Under the pieces are notes generated by a model. It was not told the origin of the DNA and searched no databases. It saw only the letters and a list, made by a program, of their open reading frames with translations. Both the position numbers and the translations under genes were made by a program. From Brachypodium distachyon (Eukaryota > Streptophyta > Magnoliopsida > Poales > Poaceae), in assembly GCF_000005505.3 (NCBI RefSeq), contig NC_016133.3, forward strand, positions 186,001-250,000: a DNA stretch of 64,000 bases, read 5' to 3'. Shown here in pieces: positions 47,080 to 59,237 of the stretch; within the stretch, counting starts at the first letter, position 1; each line of letters opens with the position of its first letter.

Positions 47080-47260
47080 AGAACGTCTTCAATGCATGGC
47101 ATACTTATATTTCGAATAGATACCCAAAAATCATTAATATGGTTATTTTGCCCAAAAATATCAGCTCTAACAGTATACCCATATGAATACCCATTAACAG
47201 TTGATTTTTTTTAGATTTGACCAACTTTATTGAAAAGAGAAGAAACATGCATATATTACA
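47080..47260. repeat. inverted copy of about 18540-18745
   Basis: The sequence from ATGAGAACGTCTTCAATGCATG to AAACATGCATATATTA is the reverse complement of about 18540-18745. It is the outermost recognised piece of the inverted half of unit 2. The neighbouring 47260-47945 has no match seen in the window and no supported gene. Confidence 0.6.
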
Positions 47261-47944
47261 TCAAATTGGTATATTATGAAACTGCATTTGAAAACGGATC
47301 TAATGATAATAAATTTAGTGCCATAAATGTTGATACGTTTTTCAATAAAATCTGTCAAACTTTTAATATCTTTGACTTCGAACAAAATCTAGAAATACAC
47401 TTATTCGTGGACGGACTCAGGACTCAAATTTTAAACCAACTCATACTGGTATTGCTACCGGACTGTAAGTAACGAACCAAATTGTACGGATGCAAGATTA
47501 TTAGCTCGTAGTTATCCTCAAGTAAAGCTGCATGCAATTAACACCTCCTAGTACACCTTGCGGGGCTGTTTCACGAGCAATGCGTGGAGCACGTGCGGTA
47601 GCTAGAAAGGTGTGACAAGTTGTTCTACGCGCGTGTGCATCGCACGTGCACCTACGAATGTAGTATACAGTCGCTCGGGTGTAACAGACCTCAACGAGTG
47701 ATAAACATTTTAAAATGGCAACTTTATTGAGAAAAGTAGCAACACGAGTAACACGAGAGACATCAAATGGTTGTATTATGAAATTAAGTTTCAAAACAGA
47801 TCTAAATGATATTAATTTAAGTGTCATGAATGTTGCTATTTTTTTCAATATAATCGACAAACTTCAATATATTGGGCTTTAAGACAAAACCTAAAAATAT
47901 ACTTATTTGTGATAAGGGAATAACACTTTTATTTTCATACTTTT

Positions 47945-50900
47945 ATTTTGTTTCGCAGGAGTTAGTTTAATCCGATCAATGCACCGAGAAGAGGATCGAG
48001 ATCTGTGCTTTTGAGAGTATCTTTAATAGAAGACAAATTCTACCAATATTCCATGATAAGAGATCGAAGGGAATACTGGCCCCCACTTTGGAGGGGTAAA
48101 TTAGTCATTTTCTCATGATCTGTCGCTTGGTTAATGTATGACCTCGATCGACCGCGGCACCCGGTAGCGCCTTCCGGATGTAGACGGCAAGATCTGTTGG
48201 GGCTGCCGAGCGGGCCGTTGATAGCTGCGACTCCAAGCGCAGAGTGTGCAGCTAGTAGCAGTATTTTCCCACAAAGGTGACTCAGGGTTTATTATCGAAT
48301 TCTTGGGGAGATGTGTGAAGAAATCACTTCGCCCTCCTAGGTCCAGTCACCGAACTATCTCGTGTCCCCAGCAAGATATCAAAGTGGTTGTCAGTCACAA
48401 TGATATGACACAAAATAAATAATAAAAGTAAACTAAAAACTGAAATTAAACTAAAGTATACACTCAATAACTAAAGTAATAGGGAAGCTAATAAACAAGT
48501 AATAAATTAGAAAGGATTTTTAATTTGGGTCTTTGGATCATTGTAAAATCTGGACAGCAAGGTAATAAATACTAAATAAATTTAAAAGTGATTGATAACA
48601 ATGATTAAAGAGGTCCCGGGGTTCATGGGTTCACTTGTCTACTCTCTAATAATTTTGGTGGCACTAAAATAGCATAGAAGACAGTTATACTTAGCACTTC
48701 TTAGAAATGATTTTAACTTTGAATAAAACTAACATGGGCATCATGTTTCGTAGGTAGAGTGCTTTTACACTACTCTCTAACATTCAAGGTGTATGAGTAT
48801 TAGACAAGCTTTTTACCCCTAGTGGCATAAGCACTTGGCAACGGACTTCCACCTAACCGTCCGCCTAGTTTAAAATTCTACCAATATTCCATGATAAGAG
48901 ATCGAACTTGGTAAAATTCACAACATTACGCACTTAAGAAACATGATGTTTAAAATTCACAACCTCACACAAAGGGTACCATCTAGTCACTTGGTAAGGG
49001 AGGAGTTTCAATTCTTTTTACCCCTAGTGGCATAAGCAATAAATACAAGCTTTATAAAGACAGAGGATATTCAAAGTACAAGACTTCCACCTAATCGTCC
49101 GCCGGATTCCATAATACACACATCACCATATTATTCCAAGCAACATAGGTAACAAGGAGAGGTAAACATGTGTATCTATTAATAATATCAAGAGACAAAT
49201 ATGAGAATAAGCAATTCATAACATCAAACCATGACAAAGATTACACCAATACAAATAACAACTGTGATCATAACCATGTTCGGCAACTCATGTGATTTTA
49301 TGGTTTAGGGTCATGAGAGAGAGAGAGATATAGATCAAGATACTTCCATGGACCCAAGGTCCAGAGGGGACTACTCCCTCCTCATCACCACTTTGAGACT
49401 TGTATGAATTCCGCCACTATCAAGCCGGATATTCCACACTAAAAGACCGTCAAGGCTTTGGCACATTACATGACTACTCTTGCCGCCCATACATTTCTGG
49501 AGAACATCTTGACTTCACATGATGACCATCATCGCAGCTTAATCGGAGGTGTTCTGCAGACTTGATCCTGCAGATGTAATTAACCGGGTTGTACTTGCGA
49601 GTCCCCGGGAAATTGCAACTCTGCAATTGCCGATTCAAGTCAGATGATTCTCAATGGCGCAAGATTTGTAATCATGTGGGCAATTTTACTTTTTTAATTC
49701 AAAAGAGAATTAATAAATATTTTTTCCCTATGTTTTACTGTCATTTATTTATTTGTATACGAATGTATACTGCCACGCCCGCAATTATTCTATTTCCTCG
49801 GTGCGACAAAGAAATATATGTTTTATATTTTTTCGTGTCAAACATCGTATTTAGACAAACCTGCGACAATTAATTTGTATTGGGGAATAGCTATTACGCA
49901 CCTAGACGGGGAGCAACAAACTGCCCGGGTCGACTAGCTTATGCCACACACACCACTAACTCTAATGCATGCAGCCACTAATAAGCAAACCTGACCAAAT
50001 CAATCGGCAAGTTATAACTAAATCAAGGACTTGGTGACTTGGATGTGCAGACAGTTTTGGCTTCTCTTCAGCTCGCGTGCAGCACCATCTCACACGGTGA
50101 CATCCGTCTCACACGGCATTCACAATGCACACGCTTCAGCTGAATTTATCTAGTCTTATACCAGTCACACACGTACACATCCGGCTAGTGTATCCGGAAA
50201 CACAAGAACGCCATCGTGTTTGATGGGCCGGGCATCTCCGGATGCCTTGGCCATCCTGCGCAAGATTAGCCAAGAGGGTTCGGCTTGGAAATGCGCCAGG
50301 TTGTTTGGGCGTAACCCTTGTTTTGGAGAGTCGAAAGAGTCAATACCTGGATGATATATATTGCTAATCCCACAGGAGGTGAATTGAATCGTTGATGTGA
50401 CATGATGTGTCCCATTGTAATTTTGTTCACTAGCTTACAAAGGTCATTCTTCGTGCAGGCACTGTCATCAGAAAACCGTGGCTCTGATAACACTCGTTAG
50501 CTCCAACTCGCGAACTCACCCAGAAAACTCAGCGCGATTCACAGTGGACACAAGAGAGTTTTGGCGCAGCGAACTGTTAGCTGCATTTGAGGGTTGTTTC
50601 TCATTTATTCATAAGCAAGAGAACCCGTCTCACGATCCCGACTGGCCGTGCCATCCCACGGCGAATCGTGCGAGCAATCGAGTTCTACATGCACGGCACA
50701 CACAACGTTCGTGCTCTCGTGAAAGTAAAAGATCCGCCGCATAACAACCATGGCAGAAATTGAAATGCAGGAAACAAAAAACAACGAAATGCATGCTGCC
50801 GCGGAAGCATCACACCAGCTGGGCCGCGACGTACAATTTTATTTGCAACAGAAGGCACCACATAGAGATCCCCTTATAGGAAAGAACGCTTCCGCGGAGC

Positions 50901-52110
50901 CTCGTGCCAGGCTGTTGGTGCGCCATCCTATTCGCTCATTGAGGACGCGAGACTACACTCTTCAAGCTTCGATGTGACGAGTTCTGAACTGCTGGCATCC
51001 AATTCTTCCATGAGGAAGTCACATAATTGGTTCCTAATCTTCTTCATGTCGCACTCCACCAACATCGTCTTGTCGTCAAAATTAAGCAAACAGTCAGAGA
51101 GACTAGGATTTTATGCCAAAATGAACTAATTAAGAACTACTATTAGAGCGTTACCTTGGTGATCTTTTCTTCAGCGAATATATTTTCGACAAATGACAAC
51201 ATCTTATGGCATACAGAGAAACCACACTATTCCACCAATACCTGTTTTTGGAGACACATGCCCTCGAAGTCGTGGGACAGATTGGAATAGTCCGGCTGGA
51301 AAAGAAAAAGGGGGTGTCGATGCGCTGCCGACGCGTTTGCAGGATGCGTACGAGTGTTGTACGTAGATCATGTGATTTTGCACTTTGGGAGTGGCATAAA
51401 TTTTTTCAATTAATTCAAATAGTTGTTTTGGGTTTCTCCCAATGCAAGTCTCTTACTCACTCCGTTTAGGTTTATAAGGCTGCTATATTGATTGAAGTTC
51501 GTGCCACAGTTTAACCAACAATTATTCAAATTACATTTAGTATATGTATATAAAAGTTATATCATTAAAAAAAAATTCAATACGAATCTAACAATATATC
51601 TTTTGTGCCGCAATAATCTCATATTACCAATGAAATTTTTGGTCAAAGTTTGGCATAATTCTAGCCATATCATATGAAACCTGCAACCATCTGCTGGTGT
51701 CTTTTTGCTTATTGTTTCAACATGCCATGTTTAGTAAAAAGAATTTCTGATGGTTTGATACCCCATCTACAGAAGGGAGTTGTTTGATGGGTTCTCTGTG
51801 GGATTACGAGTGCTTAAATCAACAACCATTTAGATTTTTAAAGGTTGCAACAGTATATTAACGTTTAAATTATTCCATCTTGGTTGGTCTATGCAGCCTT
51901 ATATATGGACAGTATCTTTGATTTGATTGCTAATGAACTTGTAGATGGTAATGCGTATGTGTTTTGATATAATCTACGCACCTCCTCCAAATCGCCGTTA
52001 CGAAGTACTAGTTTCCGGCGACTCACCATTGATTCCCCGGCCAGCCGCCCCTCCCCTGAAGAGTCAATCAGGGGTCAGTCGTTCTGTATGAATAATTAAT
52101 CATCTTATCA
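47945..52110. repeat. inverted copy of about 18890-25165 with a 2.15-kb deletion
   Basis: Read on the minus strand, 52110-51279 matches about 18890-19677, and 51278-47945 matches about 21826-25165. The junction at 51278/51279 joins GAAGTCGTGGGACAG to the GTCCGGCTGG side. The missing stretch (19678-21825) removes the promoter, leader and first three coding exons of the single-domain Ulp1-like gene. Whether it is a deletion here or a gain in unit 1 is not decided; a deletion is likelier because a broken gene is left behind. Confidence 0.7.
50928..51278 (-). pseudogene. truncated relic of the single-domain Ulp1-like gene
   Basis: This holds the counterpart of the last two exons of the 20884-22189 gene. 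In the catalytic exon a 3-base insertion puts an in-frame TAG just before the active-site Cys codon (GTGGAA, then TAG, then TGTGGT). The terminal exon with RNQLCDFLMEELDASSSE is intact and ends at 50928. Everything upstream is deleted, so no protease can be made. Confidence 0.65.
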
Positions 52111-52295
52111 AAATGAAGAAATACTACTCTAGCTAGCTAAGACTACCGTCAAATACCAAACAAATATGATATGCAAATACAACGTACGTATAGACCATCA
52201 ATTCCGCGGTCTTACTAGCAAGAAAAAAGAAAGAAATAAGCTATAGAGAAAATAAATGGATGCATAACGTACTCTGGAGGATTGATATCACTCAC

Positions 52296-52395
52296 CTGGA
52301 AGAAGTGAAGCTAGCAGCTCTACACTCCTAGAAACTCCCAACTGTTGCCAAAGAAGACTAGAGAGAGGAATCTTTTGGATGGAATGAGGAATGTA
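52296..52395 (-). promoter_or_regulatory. further copy of the family leader exon
   Basis: On the minus strand, text with TTCTTTGGCAACAGTTGG and ending ACTTCTTCCAG with donor GTGAGTGATATC parallels the leaders at 15808 and 20663. It precedes, in transcription direction, the decayed LEK-type exon near 52075. Downstream coding exons are the relic at 50928-51278. Confidence 0.4.
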
Positions 52396-52433
52396 GCTAC
52401 TCCCTCCATCCCCAAAAGACCGTAAGCACTACT

Positions 52434-54227
52434 ACAGAAAACCCCATCCATGATCCCCCTCCAGTGGCGGTTAAAACGGACCAAAAAACACACCGCCACT
52501 GGAGGCCTCTCGAGGCATCCATGAGGGCCACCAGTGGCGGTGATAATCACCACCACTGCTGCCTGACCACCAGTGGCGGTGAATATTGTCCCGAAACAAG
52601 TCACCGCCACTGGTGACGGTGTTTGTCACCGCCACTGGTAATGGCCATGAAAACCCTAACAACCAGCAATGGCGGCCGTAAAAAAGACCCGCCACTGGTA
52701 GACCACCCGATACATGATGGTACTACTCAGTCTCAGTGCCCTTTCCTGAACCCCTTAACACTACTCCAAAAAACCCCTCTAGTGGCGGTGTGGCGGTGAT
52801 CACGCCCACCACCAACTCTGCATCACTGCAGATTTTGGCACCGGTGGCAGGTGAAATACCCGCCACTGCTGCTCCGAGATCACCAATGGCGGGTAAAATA
52901 CCCGCCACCGAAGACCCACAAACCGCCACTGTAAATCCCTCCGGTACCAACCGAAAAGTGCGTGGAGTACATCAGTGCCAGGCGACGAACCCGCCACTGC
53001 ACATTTTCCAGTGGTGGTCTATGGCCACCGCCACTAGAACCTTTTCCAGTGGCGGTGGTGTCTAACCGCCACTGCTATGTGTTCGGTGGCGGTGGCTTTT
53101 AACCGCCACTGGTACTATTTTTTCCAAAAGAAATAAATGTATTATTTATAAAATTGAATATTCCTGTAACACAGAAATAGCAGGAATACAACACAGCATA
53201 GATAATACCAGAAATACAGCAGCACAATATACAACACCAAAGAAACAGAAATAGCAGCAAATATATTGGTTTCGGCGTTGGCCAGAAACCAATTCCTCAC
53301 TTCTTCGGTCTTCTTCCCCTTCGGCTTGAAGTCGTTGATCATCTGCTGAATAGTGTGCGCGCAGTAGTAACCGCAGTAGACGGATCCTTCAGGCTGTTAC
53401 TCGTAGGGGAAGTTGAAATTGTGCCTGAGGGGAGCGTCGGGATTGCGGCTGAAGCCAGTCATCCCGTACCATTTCACCGCGTCGCGATAGGCTGAGTCGA
53501 TGACATATTTGATGGGCCCAAAGTCGCGTTGTGGTTCATTCCCCTTGCGTCTTAGTGGATCAAAATATGTGACCCCTCCCATATTGAGGCAGATGGCGAT
53601 TGTCACCCAATGGCTGCTGTTTCACAAAAAGACACACATTGTATTAGCCAAATAATATAACAAGCAAGTCTTCCGACGGAAAAAGATTTATGTATTCACG
53701 CGAATTGAAAACAACTTACTGTAGATGGTACAATATCAATACGAAATGGCGGTCTCTGTGCTTCAAGATGAATTGAGTGAGGTATTCAATCGCCAACCTT
53801 CTACTTTCGGCCAACAATGGGTCTGGACCAAGCAAAGTGGCATTGAAGAGTAGGGGGTCGGCGACGGCCATCCCATATTGCTTCACCCTATAGGCCTCCC
53901 TCATGTAGTGTACACACCACAGTCTTAATATGGTGTTGTCGAGGCACTTGCGGTTGAAGAGGTGAAACAAGTCGAGGAAGTCAATGCCGAAGGTAACGTC
54001 GTTTTCCTTCTGGATTTCCCTCGTATTGGAGTCGAAGAAGCCATAATGCTTTGATGATGCCACACACTCGAACCCTGATTTCCAGATTCTGGAGGTCTAC
54101 GTCTGATGATGCCACATTCATGTATTTATCATGGAGCTCTTGCATCTTCCGTGGCAGGCGATACAGGTCATCCTGGGTCACCATCGGTTGTCCGGGGTGG
54201 AACAACAAAAATTGGGAGAATCGCCTT
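52434..54227. mobile_element. CACTA element end(s), nested, with CCGCCACTGG subterminal array
   Basis: CACTACTACAGAAAACCCC at 52434 and CACTACTCCAAAAAACCCC near 52759 are two CACTA termini of the same type. CCGCCACTGG or its complement occurs more than a dozen times between 52455 and 53115 in both orientations, the expected subterminal array. A Ulp1-like minus-strand ORF follows, reading toward the terminus. The other end is lost at about 54228, where LTR-type DNA begins. No transposase core was seen. Confidence 0.6.
53240..54190 (-). pseudogene. transposon-type Ulp1-like protease ORF, broken
   Basis: The first exon (to a GTAAGT donor near 53720) has IDFLDLFHLFNRKCLDN and FILKHRDRHFVLILYHL. 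The next exon starts near 53619 with SHWVTIAICL (catalytic His-Trp), TYFDPLRRKG (Asp) and, after an in-frame TAA, QPEGSVYCGYYCAHTI (Gln and Cys). The stop sits just ahead of the active-site Cys. An upstream part (VTQDDLYRLPRKMQELHDKY) is in another frame. This is the C-terminal protease domain commonly found on grass CACTA elements. It resembles the domains of the BLE2 fusion but has different intron positions. Confidence 0.6.
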
Positions 54228-56330
54228 GAAGCGATCCCCCCCTTCACAAGGGTTCGATCTCTGTGCTTATTTGTGCTAGTCCCTGGATCGACTCACTAGC
54301 ACACACAGTTCAAGATGTAATACCAAGATATAATAGTCAAATATACTTTATTACATCGTATCATCCAGAACTTAATTGTACTTACAAACTTGCATGACCC
54401 ATTGGGCCAGCATAAACAAATATTGTTTCAAAACCATGATAACATCGTATCATAAAACTGTAGCGGAAAAGTAGAGCAAATGGGCCTCATCTACGCCCAG
54501 AGGAGAGAGCATGTTGGAATGTAAGCACATGACCCATAGAACATCGACGAACCTCACTTTTCGTCAGATTCACCTGCATTATCGATTGCAGCCACTATGT
54601 GGTCAATACATTAAATGTATTGGCAAATTCACCTGGAAGTTATAACAGATCCTACCAAGTATATGCATTTGAGGTATAGTGGGGTTCAGGCTTTTATGGC
54701 GTGGTAGCAAAACATAGTTTATCTTACTACAAAGAAAGATACATTATGGTTAACTAATGGACACGGGGTAGAAACACCCATGCTCCTATTAACCTAGAGC
54801 ACATCGAGTAGAAACATCAAGTGCCCCTACCCTGTTCACCATCGACTTCAAGAATTTTCAGAACATATTCCTCCAGACCACCTGAGGGACCCGCGTTCCC
54901 ACCTACACAACTACCTCAGTACAATCCCTCGGATCTGGGTTCATATTTCTTACTCCATCCAGCCAGAGCCCATTTAGCTTGTGGTTGTACTGGAAGCTAC
55001 TAAACAAGAAACTAGTCCAGTCTCTGATACCCCAGGTGTCATTTCACATTTGCGACGCAAGCGCTTCCCGAATCCACGGAAGAGACGTCCATGGACGATC
55101 CATCTCCGAATCCACGGAGACTCGACTCAGAGGGACCCATAGAAATGGACCTGACGTCGCATAACATCTCAAAATCTCAAAGCAGTCCACCCAGGATGGT
55201 TCATTAGGGTTGTTTTGCCAAGTTTCTAAAATCACTCGACACCGTCATTTCACAGTGATTGAGATTCCCTCCCACGTTTACTAACATAGCATGGCTAAGC
55301 AACACTAATCACGATGGCTATTGGTGGAGGTTTCATGCCAAAGGTAATCCCTATAGCTAATAGGTCAAATCATAGCTAGCATAAGTACGAGTAATAGTCC
55401 TATCAATGCATTTCTACAAGCAACACTAATGCATAATAATTTAAAAACATTTAATAATAATAGGTTAATGATCAAAGTGAACTTGCCTTGGTAGCAGTTG
55501 GAGTTCAAACACTCGTCACAATCACAAGGTTCGCTCTCGAAGAAAACTATTCAAATACAAACAATATACACACACATAAACACACAATTCAAATCATGAC
55601 AAAAATAAAATATGCTATGATGCGATGCAAAGCATGCGACATGACTTGGGTTTTATTTTATTTGGATGATCAACTGATCCTAAGCATTAGCAATTAAAAG
55701 AAAATGCATTAGGTTTTTTAAACAAAGGTAAAAACAATTTATTAAAACCATAAATAAGGTTCTATTGGCATCGGTCAAATAATTTAATTCAAAATATTTG
55801 TTGTTCTGTCCCATTGGACAGAGGATAATAAAACCAATTTTTGGTCACCGGTTTCAATTAAAAAGGACTTCTAAATAATTAGTTATGAACTAAATGGCAT
55901 TGAACTCTATTCTGTAATTTGAATGTGGTTCAAAAATTCAAATTTAAAATTGGACAGTGCCAAAAAATTCTAAATTTCCTAAGGAATCCAAAAAGGTGTG
56001 GATCATCAAATTTGGCCAAACAGATTTAAAGATGTGATCATTTGAAGTTACAGGGGCTTTTCTGCAAAACTGCCATTTAATTAAATCGGGGTTTATATTT
56101 TCATTTTAACAGGGGCCACGTGGCGCGCTATGATTGGCCAGTACCGGTTCGGGTTGGGATTTAATCTCAGCCGTTGGATCTCCTTAACATAACACGTGCG
56201 GCCGAGATCTAAGCGTACCCGTTCGATTAAGATGATCTAATCTCGTCTGTCGGAGGAGATCTAACGGTCACGGTCGCTTCCGCGTCTCCGATAGTTAGGG
56301 TTAGGGTTCCGACGAGTCCTTCTCACCGGC
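54228..56330. mobile_element. LTR-type non-coding retrotransposon sequence
   Basis: The first 300 bases are the reverse complement of 13988-14301. The rest has long AT-rich stretches with no frames and text typical of cereal LTRs (TGATGCGATGCAAAGCATG near 55617, CCACGTGGCGCGC near 56115). No gag-pol is present. Boundaries and family are unresolved. Confidence 0.4.
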
Positions 56331-57130
56331 GAACTCCACGGGAATGGCGGCGCGGGCGCTCCTGTGCGTTCTAGGCGATGCGGCAAAGGGGGAAAAGAAG
56401 AGGAGGCAAAACAGGGTCGTTCTCGTACCTCTTGGATGGCGGAAGATCAACGACGGCGTGCGGTGGTCTTCGGGTGAGCTCGTTGGCGGCGTGGAGCTTC
56501 GGGCGTGCGTCAGCTGCGAGCTACGGCGCCCCAGAAGGAAAATGGCGCGTGTCAGAAGATGCGCAAGGGTGTGGGGATCAAGAAAAACGCCACGAGGTCG
56601 ACGATGTCTCACCTGGTTGCCGGCGGCGCGCTCGGGACGGCGGCGAGAAATTTTGGACTGGGGAAGCAAGGGGGAAGAAGAGAATTGATTGTGTGAGATG
56701 TGGCCAGGCGGCAGGCAAGTAGGCAGCTACCTGATGCTAGTGGCGGTGGTGATGGTTTATGCGACGCAGCAGCCATACAGGCTCAGGTACTGCAGCGAGC
56801 CGCAAGCCCAGGTCCGCTTCTTGCCTGATGATGTACACGCTGTCAGGCGATCTCGTGGCCCGGCCAGGGAGGAGACTGCGGCGTGGGATCGGGATGAGGG
56901 CAAGCCTCACAGGGAACTTGCCTTCCGCCGGCTAGCTTTGGATCGGGATGAGGATGGCTGGATCTTGGAGGCGCTGTCACATCCACCGACGGTCCACGGG
57001 CGCTACGCGAGTGAGTTTTGTATCGGGAGGAGAAGGATTGCGCCGGGTGATTTTTTTTCCGTGTGCGTTAGCAAAGAACGGGCGCGCGGTGGCAGGTAGC
57101 GGTAATAATGTTTTGGATCGAGCCACCAAC
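56331..57130 (+). other. GC-rich stretch with small frames, no gene recognised
   Basis: Overlapping frames on both strands (for example 56689-57099, opening MCEMWPGGRQVGSYLMLVAV) have no recognised domain. The base composition, not a conserved protein, explains their openness. The stretch may be leader DNA of the adjoining element. Confidence 0.25.
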
Positions 57131-57700
57131 TGCAATTTAATATATAAACTAGCAAAAAGCACCGTGCGTTGCTACGGAAGAAAAGAAATTAAAAAACATG
57201 CTAGCAGTTTTTAAAAGTGGTGTCTTTTGCACGTAGCTACGTATTGAGAGCAAGTTTAGCAGTTACCGAAATTTCTGATCGAAAAAACGTTAATTCAGTC
57301 TGCCGAAAACGCTTTTTCCGATATAATTTCATATTTTATAATTTTTAGTCCATATGAAAATTATGTTAGCCCCGACGAGATGCTGCTCTCCCTTCGCTCC
57401 ATCACGCATCTATGCGATGCCATGCCACATATATTGGGCATGTTTCAACCATCATCGATTAGTCAAATGATCAAGTCCAATCGGGTCAAAAAATAGATTC
57501 AGGAAAATGGTAAAACTAAAATCATATACGGAGGGAAATTAAATCAATGGGATTTTCAGAGCAGATCCATGTCCTAATTATATTTAGAAAGCATGGTTTG
57601 CATGTACCATCAATTAGGCCAAGATTTTAGCAAAAATAAAGAAAAAATAGAGAAAAGCGTCGGTAATAGCATCGCTAGAACGCCCGCTCGGGAGCAGCTG
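57131..57700. mobile_element. DNA-transposon terminus and AT-rich flank
   Basis: AATATATAAACTAGCAAAAA, then GTGCGTTGCTACGG, at about 57139-57180 is the terminal text of a very common grass DNA-transposon/MITE group. A related terminus (CTAGCAGGTGTGCCCGCGCG) begins at about 58783 in the same direction. Nothing else supportable lies up to 57700. Confidence 0.4.
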
Positions 57701-58780
57701 CTACTGCGGCGTCACTGGAGGAAGGCGCCCGCGCTACCCCCATGCCCATCTCCGCCACCATGCATCGGATCCGCAGCCGCGGCGCGCTGACGACCAGCTA
57801 AGGAGGCGCCCAACCGATCCGCCGAGGAGCGGGCGCCGCGAAGGATCTTGACGACGCAGGCCGGACGAAGGAGCGGCACTGTTGTCTTCCCCACGCGGAT
57901 CCTCATCACTGGGATCTGGCCTTCAACGGGACCCGAGCGCTTCGCAACTGGCAGCGTGTCGTCCTACGCCTCCACCTAGTCGTCGAACGCCACCCGGCCT
58001 CTCCCGATCTTCTGCAACACTGTCATCACGCCTCCGTCTTTAGACTGCAGCGCCGCTGCCAAGCTCCGCCTACCTCGCTCGCGGCTCGCCCCGCCTCTAC
58101 CAGAACACACTGTCGATCTCCTCCACAGACTACAGCCACCCGTCCAGATAGATGAAGAGGGAAGGGGGCAGGGGCTCGGTGTCCTTGGTCCAGATCGGGA
58201 GCGCCGGAGGAGCGAAGAGGGCAGGGGGCTCTGGGCCGCCAGATGCCCAGATCGAGTCTCCTCGGGACTTGGGAGGAGGAGACGGGGCAGGGGATGAGGA
58301 GACGGGAGTGGTCGCGCGGGCCAGATCGGTAGTAGAGAGACCGGAGAAGGACTGGAGAGAGGGCGGCGCGGCGGGGGAGAGCAGTGGCGGCGGCGGCATG
58401 GAGATGGAGAACGAGCGAGGATGGCGATGAAGGGAGGAGGCGGATCGAGCGGTGCGAGGAAGAAGAGTTCGGGAGGGATGAACCGAGGGGATAGGGGCGA
58501 GAGGGAAGGGGACAGGGGTCGGGCTGCGCGCCCGCGTGAGAGGGAAGGGAGGAGTCGGACTTCGTGGAGGAGGCGGATCGAGCGGTGCAAGGAAGAAGAG
58601 TTCGGGGGGGATGAATCGAGGGGATAGGTGCGAGAGGGAAGGGGGCAGGGGTCGGGCTACGTGCCCGCGTGAGAGGGTCGTGCGGAAAGTATCGAGGACG
58701 TACCTTGGTGGTTAGAATCAATCGGATAAAAAAACGCTTCGGGATTAAAAGTGATGACAGCGGTGGCAAACTCGTAATTT
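57701..58780. repeat. GC-rich region with a 131-base tandem duplication
   Basis: GGAGGAGGCGGATCGAGCGG near 58433 recurs near 58566, and the following 100 bases (GAAGAAGAGTTCGG, GGGGATAGG, GGCAGGGGTCGGGCT) match. The minus-strand frames of 204 and 247 codons across it are Pro/Ser/Arg-rich, overlap each other and have no domain, so I treat the region as non-coding or captured leader DNA. Confidence 0.45.
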
Positions 58781-58782
58781 TG

Positions 58783-59055
58783 GTCTAGCAGGTGTGCCCG
58801 CGCGTTGCTACGGGTCAACAAAATCACAAACTATTTATTTTTATTTTCCATGTAGGCAACTCATGGCGCGTCGAGGTCGGTATGTGGGTGTGGTGGCGTC
58901 GGTCGTAAGACGGAGTAGGAGAAATCATGAAAAAAAACTAGAGGAAAATAATATAATAGGCAATGGCATATTGGTTGTAATTTTAACGAAGTTAATCTAC
59001 GAGACGACGACCGTACCATCACCACCAACTCCAATTTAATAGATAGTAATAGAAT
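58783..59055. mobile_element. short DNA-transposon (MITE) copy
   Basis: It begins with CTAGCAGGTGTGCCCGCGCG, then TTGCTACGG, and ends near AATTTAATAGATAGTAATAGAA, the two ends usual for this grass element group. It inserts just downstream of the SEND1-like gene. Confidence 0.4.
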
Positions 59056-59237
59056 ATTGGTATAGATACGCCGTGCTAGCTAGCTAGAGATGGTTGAATT
59101 GATATACTAGTATGTTAATTTGTCTTAAAATATATACAGGGCTGACTGCAAAATAACACTGATTCAGTTTTCAGTTGAGTCGAAATTTTGATCTCATCTC
59201 CAGCCTGCTGCTGCTGCTATTAATCTTTGCCTGCAGG

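Noticed and set aside
57976..58769. 204- and 247-codon minus-strand frames
   Set aside because: Pro/Ser/Arg-rich overlapping frames in GC-rich DNA with an internal 131-base tandem duplication; openness is explained by composition.
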